NCBI GenBank assembly: GCA_032622095.1
Contig: CP136069.1
Span: forward strand, 80,560,958 to 80,624,957
Length of the DNA stretch: 64,000 nt
Reading direction: 5' to 3'
Source of the DNA: Siphonodentalium dalli
Taxonomy: Eukaryota; Mollusca; Scaphopoda; Gadilida; Siphonodentaliidae
Below the pieces are notes generated by a model. The model made no database searches. It was not told the DNA's origin and saw nothing but the letters and a program-made list of their open reading frames with translations. The translations under genes were made by a program, and so were the position numbers. Positions 34,450-44,192 of the stretch are shown in pieces. How positions within the stretch are numbered: position 1 is the first letter of the stretch; the number at the start of each line of letters is the position of its first letter.

Positions 34450-35300
34450 TTATCCTTTTCGCCCTTTTTTCACTAGTTTCAAGAACGGTTCCGACTTCAT
34501 ATATAACAGTTTCAAATCTTTCTTCTCAGGATGTTCCGCCCTCTCTTTCAATAGTTTCATTCTGAATTTATTCAGACTTGGTGGTAAGTCTACTGATACA
34601 CCATAGTTGTTACCTGCCGGTAGTTTGTTTTTGCCTCATTTAGAATCCTATCTCTGTCGTTTAAAGAAATAAATCTCACAATAATGTTAGGATGTTTATG
34701 TTTTCCACCTGGCAGACGGTGGCATGCCGCGAACTGCATATCTTTTGTTTCTTGTTGATTGATGTTTAATGAATTTGCAAATGACTTTCTGACTATTACT
34801 GCAGTTTCTGTTGCTGACTCTTTGTTTGAACCTTTCACTCCTTTTATTATAAGATTCCATTTCCTTCCCCACATGTCTATTTTAGTATTGGCGGTAGTTA
34901 GGTCAGCTGTATCCTGAATAACTTTGTTTACGTTTTCTTCTATTACTTCTTGTCCTAACTGAATAGCGTTGTTTTGTTGCTCAACTTCTTCGAGTCTTTC
35001 TTATATCTGTCTTCTGCTACTGCCGCCTCTAGTTGATTTATTTGTTCTAATATATCTGGAATCGTTTTTTCTTCTATTATGGTGACTTTCTCCACAGCTG
35101 TTTTTGATTTTTTTTCTGCAACAATCACCTTCTTTGTCAATTCCTCTATTTTTTGTTCCAAATTTTGTTCTGTTCCCTCCATTTTGTCTAACAGTATATC
35201 TTGCATTTTAGCTAAACAGTTAACGATGTCCTTAATGTCATTACATTGGTAGCCTTGTTCGGCTTTTTCTAATGAACTACGGAAGACTTCGACCTCGTTG
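34450..35300 (-). pseudogene. LINE ORF1: coiled coil plus RRM-like (transposase_22-type) protein, frameshifted
   Basis: The N-terminal part (frame 35,206-34,955) is Glu/Lys-rich with heptad spacing, a coiled coil as in L1 ORF1 proteins that trimerise and bind RNA. After a frameshift near 34,995, the central part (34,874-34,590) reads KWNLIIKGVKGSN, later MQFAACHRLPGG and IIVRFISLNDRDRIL, matching the L1 ORF1 RRM core (NLIIxGxxE, AHRLG, IIVRFxxxxDRxxIL). After a second frameshift near 34,620 the tail continues NYGVSVDLPPSLNKFRMKLL to a stop at about 34,450, matching the L1 C-terminal domain. The true start is unclear because an upstream ATGGCGGC near 35,308 is out of frame. Confidence 0.75.
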
Positions 35301-35542
35301 CCGCCATTCTTATGTCCTATTTTCGACGTATTTGTTCATGGAGTTGTGTTTTACAGAAAATATTTGCAATATTCTAATGTCTCTCGCGTGCTCGAACAAA
35401 ACAGCAATGTCACTCTATTTACGTAATAATTCATACACCAAATCTCCGCTCTACCGTAGGTATAAATGCACAGTTCTTCTCAATTTATTAAATTTCCATC
35501 GGAGCTAAAATCGCACCTCCTTACTTGAAAGCCATTAAACCC

Positions 35543-35705
35543 GGACTTCGAAATAATGGTCAATGTGACTATGATTGCATGTTTACACAGACTGAGTGCC
35601 GTTAACCGTGACACTTACTTTGATGTATAGGACTCTGAGTGTATGTTTACACAGACTGGGTGCCATTAATCGTGACGCTTACTTTGATGTATAGGACTCT
35701 TTTAG
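35543..35705 (+). repeat. Right target-site copy and a tandem duplication
   Basis: GGACTTCGAAATA at 35,543-35,555 is the right copy of the LINE target duplication. It is followed by two units of about 65 bp (GTTTACACAGACTG(A/G)GTGCC, then ACTTTGATGTATAGGACTCT) at about 35,580-35,700. Confidence 0.75.
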
Positions 35706-35709
35706 TTTG

Positions 35710-36840
35710 GGAGGCTGTTTGGCTAACGTAATGATGAAAACGAGAATATCTAAGATCAATATGTCATGTGTGTCTATCTATGAGTGCTAACCCACTTAGT
35801 TTAAACAATATTTTATTTGAAATAAACATAACAAAAGCACAGACAATACATATACATGAAATATAAATACACCTGTTCAAAAGAGAATTTGACAACACGC
35901 CATTGAGGCTTCTGTTAAGTACTATTCTCGGAAATTAAATGCTACCCAGGTATCTCGGAATAGATACCACTTGGGTAAGCAGTAGGGTAAAGCAGACGGG
36001 CTATTATATGGTTATGTATGGTCATAATAATAAAGTTTAGAAGGGAGAGAATAGAGAAAAGGGATTGCAGGCAATAGACAGAAAGGGGCCACAAAGAAGA
36101 GATAATTATAACATGTTAAATTGCTCTCTATTTTTCGTCACAAGTCAAAGAATATCGAAATTCCAAAATTTACTATTCGATCGCGCTACGACGCACTTGG
36201 ATGGGATTTCGAACAGCGAGTGAGTGATCAGGAATATTTACTTTCAGTGACAACAATCAGCTGACATATAAATTGATATTGGAAAACAGTGAGAAAACAC
36301 ATTTTGAATATGTCGAGATACCAGGGTGATATACCACGAAAGCGCGTAAGGGCCATCCGAAACACCACAGCACCCCCACATATACAAATATACACAACTC
36401 GTTAGAACGATTTGCAAGTCGTTATAACAACTTCCAACAACTCGTTAAAACGACTTACAACTCGTTATAACGACTTGCAAGTCGTCATAACGACTTCCAC
36501 CAACTCGTAATAATAGAGCGTGAGCTGCATATAGACTCCCTCCCCTGTGCATATTTTGGTGGTTATGATTTATTTGTAGAACTGTACTTATAATTTCTTC
36601 AATTTGCCGGTTGTTTTCCATCTGGCTATTGGGGCTTTCTAGAGTTATCGGTAATTGAATCCAAGATGGCCGCCAAAATCAAACTCTGACCTGGTAAATT
36701 TTAATTCGCAATTGCTCAGATTACTCAGGAAGTTTATGAAGTATTAAGTCGTGCGATATGTCATTCTATTGATAAGTGTGTTCTTCTTATTTATAGGTAT
36801 GAATAAATTTCATATATTCAAAATGGCCGCCAAAATGGCC
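35710..36840. other. Gene-free stretch with short palindromic repeats
   Basis: At about 36,390-36,510 short units of AACTCGTTATAACGACTT and GCAAGTCGT alternate in direct and inverted order. YY1-like words (AAGATGGCCGCC, AAATGGCCGCCAAAATGG) occur near 36,662 and 36,822. No supported gene. Confidence 0.45.
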
Positions 36841-36847
36841 ACATGAA

Positions 36848-38010
36848 TATACGATACGTCAATATTCCTGACAGTCGAAGACCCAGTTTTGGCGGCTAAC
36901 ATGATAAATAACGATATCGCGAGCTTGACAAACTGGTCAGAAAAATGGCTTGCTACATTTAATCCTTCAAAACGGAAACCCTCCTTATATCTCGTAAGAG
37001 CAATCCAGTTGACCACCCACCCCTTTATATGTCAGATGCTTCTATAATTAATGTGCCATACCAATCACATTTTGGACTCTCCTTTAACGATTGCGGATCG
37101 TGAAATGCACACATCAACGATATTACCGACAGGGCATGGAAAGGGTTAACCAATTAAGAAGGTTCAAATATTCACTTGATAGGATAACACTCCAAAAAAT
37201 CTACTTTGCATATATAAGACCACTCCTAGAATATGGCTCGCCCGTATGGGACAACTGCTCAGAAACAGAGAGTGAACTGATAGAGACAGTACAGTACGAA
37301 GTAGCCAGAATAATAACTGGTGGGACTAGAAGCATAAATGTCCTTAATATACTATCTGAATTATGTTGGAAAAATTATTCGAAAGAAGAAGAAAAGCAAA
37401 ACTTCACCAATTTTATAAAATGTTCTACCGCCAAACACCACCTCTACTCTCCAACACAGTTAACCGTCAGCACACAGTAGCAGGCAGATATGAATTCATA
37501 AGAATAGACGTGAGACCCCCATTTTCTGAAACGTCATCATATATTAACTCGTTCTTACCGGCAACTACACGGGAATGGAATGCACTCCCCGATGAAACGA
37601 AAAACTCAGATACTTTGGAAATGTTTAAGTATAAACTGAACTCTGACTTACGCCACGCAGAAGCAGGCGAAGGTGCGACATTATAGCTACTCCAACAACC
37701 GTAAAACCCATATAATTCACGCACAACTACATCAAATGTAGCAATCTTAACGATGATCTCTACCAGAATCACCTACTTCAGACGAATAAGTGCACATGTG
37801 GACTAGTTGAAACCGCTGATCATTTCTTACTGTACTGTCCCAAATACTTGCGCATTAGAAACGAAACCCTCTCTGTTTTAAATCGCAGTCTCTGGAGAAC
37901 AGACATTCCATTGGAAGGATCCACTTCGTACTCGATAAGCCTTAATCGTACCATATTCGAAGCAACTCAGTCATTTATACAAATAGATTCAAATAAACTT
38001 ATTATCAAAC
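36848..38010 (+). pseudogene. CR1/L2-type LINE fragment: from the RT active-site region to the C-terminus
   Basis: Reading resumes at a damaged YADDTS box (TATACGATACGTC near 36,849) followed by IFLTVEDPVLAANMINNDI and TNWSEKWLATFNPSK. Frameshifts near 36,990 and 37,100 lead to RFKYSLDRITLQKIYFAYIR, PLLEYGSPVWDNC and EVARIITGGTRS, the usual segment after the reverse transcriptase in CR1, L2 and Jockey-like elements. Further frames carry YINSFLPATTREWNALPDE and, beyond 37,690, a Cys/His knuckle in CTCGLVETADHFLLYCPKY. The copy is 5'-truncated in the active site and frameshifted. Confidence 0.75.
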
Positions 38011-38462
38011 GTTAACTAACATTTCAAAGTTATCCTCTCGATCTGCCAATTGAATGAATCGACCATTGCATCGTGTAACATGAGCAAAATAGCTGTGTTT
38101 ATATAGGCATAACGATCAAGTGACTCCTCTCGACTGGCAATTCGTTTGGCTAATCTATAGGTATAGTAAAATGAATCAAACGTTAATTTCAAATTTATAA
38201 ATTATACTGAAATATACAGAGCAGTGATCATTTCAATTTTTTAAATTTGTCAAAATGTCTTGTTTCACTTTTCATCCTCTAAATTCGACCTTTACTTCAT
38301 CCATGTCTCTATTTTCCACTTCATATCCTTTGTCTCCTACCTCTCGATCTCTAATACTATCTTTTCATTACGCAATACTGTTCTTTTCTGAGGAGATGGC
38401 TCCATATAAGCGCCTGGCGCTTGATGTCAATTCCTCTTCTCTCTCTCAGACTTATCATACTT

Positions 38463-38463
<1 letters not shown>

Positions 38464-38513
<50 letters not shown>
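38464..38513. repeat. (TA)n microsatellite
   Basis: About 23 TA repeats. The open frame ending in alternating Ile-Tyr over this region is an artefact of it. Confidence 0.95.
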
Positions 38514-38515
<2 letters not shown>

Positions 38516-38589
38516 CATCATTTTATAAATTGTGGTATAAATCTGGGATACTAAATAAATAATGTTTACACCGCATGAATTGGAATATA

Positions 38590-38742
38590 TGACGCCTTTT
38601 CACTAATATCTTCTAGACCAGTTTCTGCTGTTTGGAACTGGTTGAGAATTGTGACTTTATTTTGTATTTTTTATATTAACCGATCATTGGGGCAATGGAA
38701 TAAGAAAATATTGGGGTCCTAACTCCTTCCGATCCCTAAAAA
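38590..38742 (+). repeat. Dispersed repeat, second copy
   Basis: Matches the reverse complement of 30,430-30,600 through ATATCTTCTAGA, GTTTGGAACTGGTTGAGAA, GACTTTATTTTGTATTTTT and GATCATTGGGGCAATGGAAT. It abuts the 5' end of the next LINE fragment. Confidence 0.65.
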
Positions 38743-40174
38743 ATGATTTTACAGAGCGAGGTATATATTTTCACACACAAAAAATCGTCTCTTTTTGAAC
38801 CACTTTCCCATTTCTTTAATATTTTCACAGACAAGAGTTACTATCCGCATGAATGGAAAAAATCCAATGTGACTCCCATTTTTAAAATTGGTGACCCAAT
38901 CGTAATAGCGAAATACCGCCCTATTTCACTCCTCAGCTGTATATCTAAAATTTATGAGAAGTGCATTTACAAATATCTTTGGACATACCTAGAAAATAAG
39001 TTACTCTCTGTTTACCAATATGGATTAAAAAAAAGGTGACTCTACAGTATATCAGCTTACTGAAATATATGACTATATTAGCAGATCTCTGGACGAAGGA
39101 AAAGAAATTCGATGTATTTTTTGTGACATAAGCAAAGCCTTTGACAAGGTTTGGCACAAAGGTCTCCTGTTTAAGCTTATGAAACTTGGAATAAAGGGTA
39201 AAGTATATGAACTAATTTCATCTTATCTTGAATGTCGTCAACAGAGAGTTATAGTCGATAATGTTAGTTCTGATTGGCAAAATGTTTCCGCAGGTGTGTC
39301 TCAAGGCTAAATATTAGGCCCATTGTTATACTGGTGATGCATACCAAAATATATGAGCGATTATATCGAAGATATTCAGTATGAAATGGCACGAATAGTC
39401 ACTGGGGCCACGAGAAGTACCAGCGATCGCAACCTACTATTAGAAATCGGTTGGGAAACAATTGCCTCATGTAGAACAAAACAGAAAATGATACAATTTT
39501 TCAAAATGACTAGTAACCAAGCTCCATCTTATCTATCAAACATGATTCCTCCCGAATCCACTTCATCTGGTTACAATTTTAGGCATGTTAGTATCCACCC
39601 GCCCGGCAGCAACAGAGACATTTACATGAATACTTTTCTGCCTTCGGCTACGCGAGCATGGATTAGTTTATCGAATTCAATAAAATCGTCAAACACACTC
39701 GAAGAATTTAAGCGTAAACTAAATATTGACAGTGCGAAAATTGCTATTTGTTATATCCACTGTTATTCCAGGAAAGCCCAAATATATCATACTCGTATTA
39801 GATTAGGTTGCAGCAACCTGAACCGAGACCTTGTTATTAATCACTTGAAAGAATCACCCCTGTGTCAATGCGGTAGTTTTGAAACTGAATCAGCTTACCA
39901 TTTCTTCTTCCGATGCTCTCTTTACGCCAGAATTAGATCAGAACTGCTAAGTAACTTACCCGTAAGTATGATAACAACCGATGTTCTATTGTATGGATCT
40001 CACGAACTTCCAAACAAATTAAATTCCGAAATATTCTTGGCGGTACAGAAGTTTATTACCGCCACGAAGTGGGTGGACACTGGTGTTCCGATTTGTAGAG
40101 ACTCATGGTCGACAGGAGGAATGTATTCTTGGATTTTTTTTGTACCTTACTCAATCGTACCAATATGGCAATAG
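38743..40174 (+). pseudogene. CR1/L2-type LINE copy with the RT active site deleted
   Basis: The first frame (38,743-39,039) has PHEWKKSNVTPIFKIGDP and YRPISLLSCISKIYEK (RT motifs 1-2). A frameshift near 39,035 continues with QLTEIYDYISRSLDEGKE, FCDISKAFDKVWHKGLL and AGVSQG, then a stop and GPLLY at about 39,330. There is then a junction straight to DIQYEMARIVTGATRS in the 273-codon frame 39,353-40,174, so the stretch holding the YADD box and thumb is missing. The C-terminal part has YMNTFLPSATRAW, EEFKRKLN and a zinc knuckle in CQCGSFETESAYHFFFRC. The intact 3' frame is unusually long for such a decayed copy. Confidence 0.8.
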
Positions 40175-40350
40175 AATCACGTATATGCTGAAATTGTAAA
40201 GTTAACGGCACCGGTGTATAATATATTTTTGAAAATATGATAAATCGTATCCATAGGGTCAGGACAGGCTGAAATTGTAAACTGAAATTGTAAACTTAAA
40301 GTCACTTGTTGTTGAAAATATAAATAATCTGATAGACTGAAAATAATGTG

Positions 40351-41755
40351 TAACCCATTGGGAACCCCTGATCTAGTGAAGTGATTTGTGGGTAATTTTA
40401 ATTGGAGTGCGCATGTCTGTTCTGTTGTTGTTACGCCATCTTTTCTTATTTGGAATTATGGTAAGAGTTTATGGTTTAATTTATTTATTATTTAAGTTTG
40501 TTTCAATTTTGGAATGTTTTTATGTTAACCCGATAATTGTATTTTGTAAAGAATAAAATTGTTTGATGAAAAATTGCGAATTTCCAAATTCCATGAGTAT
40601 CGGCTTCGCATGCTGTTCTGAGTGTTCAGTGAGACTTAGAGTTAGACTGTGAGAGTCTTCAGTTTGTTTATTTACAGTTGTGTTCAGACTATTTTTTGTA
40701 GTCAAATATTAATGAGATACGCTTTGTTTATATATATACTAATTTGTTGATTTATTGAAACGTGTAATATTAATTTGAAAGTTATTCCGATATTTGTTTT
40801 TAGAAGAATATAAAAAAAATTGGAAAAAAAATCTTATAACCCATTGAGAGCCTCGTGAAGTGTGTTGTGGGTATTTTAATTTAATTGCGCATGCGCAGTC
40901 TATAGGCATTCTTTTGGGGGAAATCGCCATTTTGGCTAAGTGAAACAATGGTATGAGTTCAATGTTTGTTTGTATATAAGAAATTATATTGAATTTTGTA
41001 GCGCTGTAATGTTAGGCCGACAATTGTATCTATTTGAAGATTAAAAGTTGTTTGAAGACAATATTTATTCCGAAGTTGCCAAGTGTATGAGGTCGGCGTC
41101 GCATGTTCAGACAGGCGACACTGCCGTAGCACCAAAAATATCATAGACGTCTTTGGAGAACGGATTTTGTTATTATCTAGTCAATGTTGAAGTTGAATTG
41201 TTATGGTTTGTTTGTTTTTTGTTTATGTCAAACAATTTTGGAAATGTTTTTTTTAAATCTTATTGGGATAACTCTATTTATATGAAGATAAAAATATTTT
41301 TTAAAAGAAAAATCGATAGCCTGTTGGGAACCTCGAAAAGTGCATTGTGTGTATTTTAAATTGTAACCCATTGAGAACCTCGTGAGGTGTTTTGTGGGTA
41401 ATATTGGTGTGCGCATGTTCAGTGCATGCGCGTCGTTTTGGAGAATCGCCATTTTGACCAAGCAGAAAGGACAATGGTATGAGTTTATGGGTTTGTTTGT
41501 GTAAAAGAAGTAGTGGAAATTTCGAATGTTTTAATGTTAAATCGATAATTGTATCTATTTGAATAAAAATATCTAATTAGACATGCTAATTTGCTGACAG
41601 TTTCCACCATCCCGAGTCCCGGTGTCTTGTGAGATCATTAATTATTGTGAGTAAATATTGAAGACTTGTGCCTGTGTTTTAATATTTTTGGAAAAGTTTA
41701 AAGTTAACTAGATAATTGTATTTATTTGAAGATAAAAACAAATTGAAGAAAACTG
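40351..41755 (+). promoter_or_regulatory. Tandem promoter-like monomers upstream of the Helitron
   Basis: Units of about 485 bp begin with AACCCATTG(G/A)GA(A/G)CC at about 40,351, 40,838 and 41,364, with a partial unit at about 41,318. Each full unit then has GCGCATG-type sequence (a perfect NRF1 consensus TGCGCATGCGCA at 40,886-40,897), a YY1-like CGCCAT(C/T)TT about 30-40 bases later, and ATGGTA(A/T)GAGTT, which reads as an ATG directly followed by a splice donor. Units end with ATAATTGTAT(T/C)TATTTGAAGAT. NRF1 and YY1 sites near a start are typical of TATA-less metazoan promoters. I infer repeated promoters, comparable to the monomeric 5' UTRs of some L1 families, driving the downstream Helitron. 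Confidence 0.55.
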
Positions 41756-42250
41756 GTGAGAAGTAGACATGCAAATTTGCATCAGGGATGTCGGGAATTT
41801 GCTCCCTTTAATGGAGTTCAATGTTCGGCAATTTCCTTGATTTCATTGTTATTTTTGTCATTCAGTAACGATTTTGACAATATTTGTTATTCAGATTTAG
41901 ATAATGTTTTGTATTTGGGAACTCAGTTGAATGGAGAATTATACCGAAATGGTGCTTTGTTGACAAGTCATAGACTCGAAGGTGCAAGTAATTACTTAGG
42001 TCATTATCATTTGCCAGAGAATTTGAGAGCTTTTGACACAATGTTCCATATTGAATACAATCAAGATTTATTCAGTGGTGTTGTTAATAGTGATCTGAAT
42101 CAAAATTTTGGACAAATGTCATTTATTGATGCAATTCTGTCTGTTACAGTTATTTCGAATTATCAAATTATTACTATTGGGGATATTACGATTAGTCTTT
42201 TTGTTGATGTTCAAAGGAATGTATATCAATTATTTGATTCACATGCATGA
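41756..42250 (+). pseudogene. Helitron N-terminal cysteine-protease-like domain
   Basis: The 164-codon frame has FNGVQCSAISLISLL with a candidate catalytic Cys at residue 23, then SDLDNVLYLGTQLNGELYRN, DLFSGVVNSDLNQNF and ISLFVDVQRNVYQLFDSH with a candidate His at residue 163. The pattern GxQCxAxSLxxLL ... DSH resembles the papain-like/C76-type protease module found in the N-termini of some animal Helitron polyproteins and other mobile elements. The frame breaks after DSHA and continues in the next phase (EGTAVLLRFETLDELVMYI, from about 42,258), the usual continuation of this module. No ATG starts the domain; GTG at 41,756 or an upstream spliced exon may supply the start. Confidence 0.6.
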
Positions 42251-43382
42251 AATTGATGATGAAGGCACTGCTGTTTTACTCAGATTTGAGACATTAGATG
42301 AGTTGGTTATGTACATATTTGAAAATTACAGTGGAAGACGTTTTGAAATAACCCCAATTCTTTTGCAAATAGTAACTCCTTTTTTGCAAATAGTAACTCC
42401 TGATATCAGTATAGATACTTCTGATAAGCATGTTGTTGGTCTGGGAGCAATGGGGAAAAAATCTGCAACAAGTTTGTCATCTGAATCTCATCATACGGAA
42501 ACTGACGTTGAAAGTGGTGATATGAAAACTGGCGTTGAAAGTGGATCTGTTCATTTAGGTGCTTCTGATGAGCAAGTTGTTGGTCTGGAAGCAACTAAAA
42601 AAAAAACTGCAACAAATTTGTCATCTGATTTATATATGAAAACAAACGTTGAAAGTGGTGATATTATAACTGACGTTGAAAGTGGATCTGTTGATGATGT
42701 GGAAGGATATCATAACAGTACTGATATGAAATCTTTAAATAAAAATATCGAAACTAATAGTAATGGTACGAGTTCTACAAGACGTAGAAAGTTTGATAAA
42801 TCACTTAAAAAAATTATCATTATGATCATAGTTATTCTTCAAAAAAGGTACGGAAGAAGAAAGCTACATGTAAATCTCAGTCTGTGACATTGGAACATCT
42901 CGTCAGGCATTCTGAATTTAAACTCATGTCGAATTGTGATTCTCTTGAAGGTTTGATGTATAGAAGTTATGCAGATGTTGCTTCTTACTGTGAATTAGGA
43001 TTTGCTGAGACTGAAGAGCCGACCAAACATGATAATCATCATCATATTTATTGTTTAGATATAGAAGAAACCAAAGTCAAACATAAGGTAAAACGTAAAT
43101 ATGATAGCAATATTATTATTGAAGATTTAAATATAGAATCAAGAGCCTTAATAATCCCAAATGAAAGCTGCTTTGTAGTTGGTAATTTTCATTTTGAAGA
43201 AATAAAGTTTAATAAACCCACAAATTCCTAATGATTCAAATATTTCTCGCTCTGTTCCTGAAGATCAAAATGTAGTTTGTTCTATTTCATCAGTACTTGA
43301 AGTTGCAACTGGTGTTGATTTACTATTTCTAGATTATGAAAATGATCCTAATCATAACAGTGACTATGAACGATATATACGA
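42251..43382 (+). pseudogene. Helitron linker region, acidic and Ser-rich with internal repeats
   Basis: Frames 42,108-42,887 (real sequence from about 42,258) and 42,884-43,231 encode a low-complexity linker. LLQIVTPFLQIVTP is an immediate duplication, and a module of about 54 residues (SDKHVVGLGAMGKKSATSLSS / SDEQVVGLEATKKKTATNLSS, each followed by VESGD) occurs twice. A basic stretch (TSSTRRRKFDKSLKK) could serve nuclear localisation. A frameshift near 43,222 links to SNISRSVPEDQNVV, which runs into the zinc region. I recognise no enzyme here. Confidence 0.5.
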
Positions 43383-44192
43383 ATGAGACCTAATTCAGAG
43401 TGTGCTATTTGTCACAAATTCCTTTTTCCTGACCAACTTGTACATGTCAGAAAAAAATTGTCTGAAGAAACATTAGATAGGCTGGATATCAACAGCAATT
43501 CAACACTTTGTAGGTCTTGCCAATGTTTGTGTAAAGAAGATATCCCAAGTTTTCATAGCGAGTTAAATGAGTTGGCAGTTGATTTTATTCCTGATGTATT
43601 GAAGAGTTTATCATATTTGGAGAAGAAATTAATTTCAAAAATTCATATTTTTATGACTTTAGTAATTTTACCAGGTGGTCAATATACTGAGAAAGGGTTG
43701 GTTCTTAATATGCAGGCTGATATTTTAGAAATTGCTGAGCAATTACCTTTACATTTTAAGAAATGTCCCTACTTGGAAGTTTGCTTCTCAAAGCTTGATG
43801 GTTCAACTTATGTGCACAAAAACAAAGTATCCCCAAAAAATTTAATAAATGCATTTACTTGGCTGAAAGCTAATAAGCATTTGTATGATGATGTAGTTTT
43901 ACATGACTTTGAGTATAATTTTCAATCGCAAAATTGTAATGTGTTTGAAACTGATAGTCGGGGAGCACATGCTACACCTAGTGAGGAATTGAACATTGAT
44001 GCAGATGTTTCTTATGAAGAAGATGCCTTAATTGATGTGGGTTCACAGTCTAGAAGTTTTTGTGCTGCCAATGATTTTTCTGACATGCTAGATTCGGGTG
44101 AGACATTGAACGTGAAAGATGCTGAAATGATAAAAGATTTATTCGACTTGCCTTCAGGTGAAGAGTCTGCATTTCCAGGGTTATTTCCATAT
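43383..44192 (+). pseudogene. Helitron zinc-binding and DUF6570-like domain
   Basis: Starts with CAIC (Cys 7 and 10) and, 33 residues later, CRSCQC (Cys 43 and 46), a probable zinc site. LNELAVDFIPDVLKSLSYLE, KLISKIHIFMTLVILPGGQY and LNMQADILEIAEQLP follow, the signature layout of the DUF6570 region just before Helitron_like_N. The frame ends with EESAFPGLFPYGS, the conserved AFPxLFPxG turn, and then shifts by one base near 44,192; the other phase continues FGFNYDRPKKVKLFKYLNFR. Confidence 0.7.

Larger units (their letters stand above)
25209..35542 (-). mobile_element. L1/Tx1-like non-LTR retrotransposon, apparently full length, split by a nested DNA element
   Basis: Reading on the minus strand: a 5' region, an ORF1 with coiled coil and RRM-like domain (about 35,300-34,450), and an ORF2 with endonuclease, reverse transcriptase and C-terminal zinc knuckle (33,344-25,487, interrupted by a 4,038-bp element at 27,091-31,128), then a short 3' UTR. 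Identical 13-bp sequences GGACTTCGAAATA lie immediately outside both ends (25,196-25,208 and 35,543-35,555), the expected target duplication. Without the nested element the LINE is about 6.3 kb, a normal length. It carries one in-frame stop and several frameshifts and is dead. Two-ORF layout and endonuclease type place it in the L1/Tx1 group by resemblance. Confidence 0.85.

Noticed and set aside
38255-38515. 86-codon frame ending in alternating Ile-Tyr
   Set aside because: The C-terminus is a TA microsatellite and the N-terminal part is low-complexity Ser/Thr/Phe.
36848-40174. One LINE split by a later insertion
   Set aside because: Both pieces contain the C-terminal region with different sequence, so they are two separate copies.
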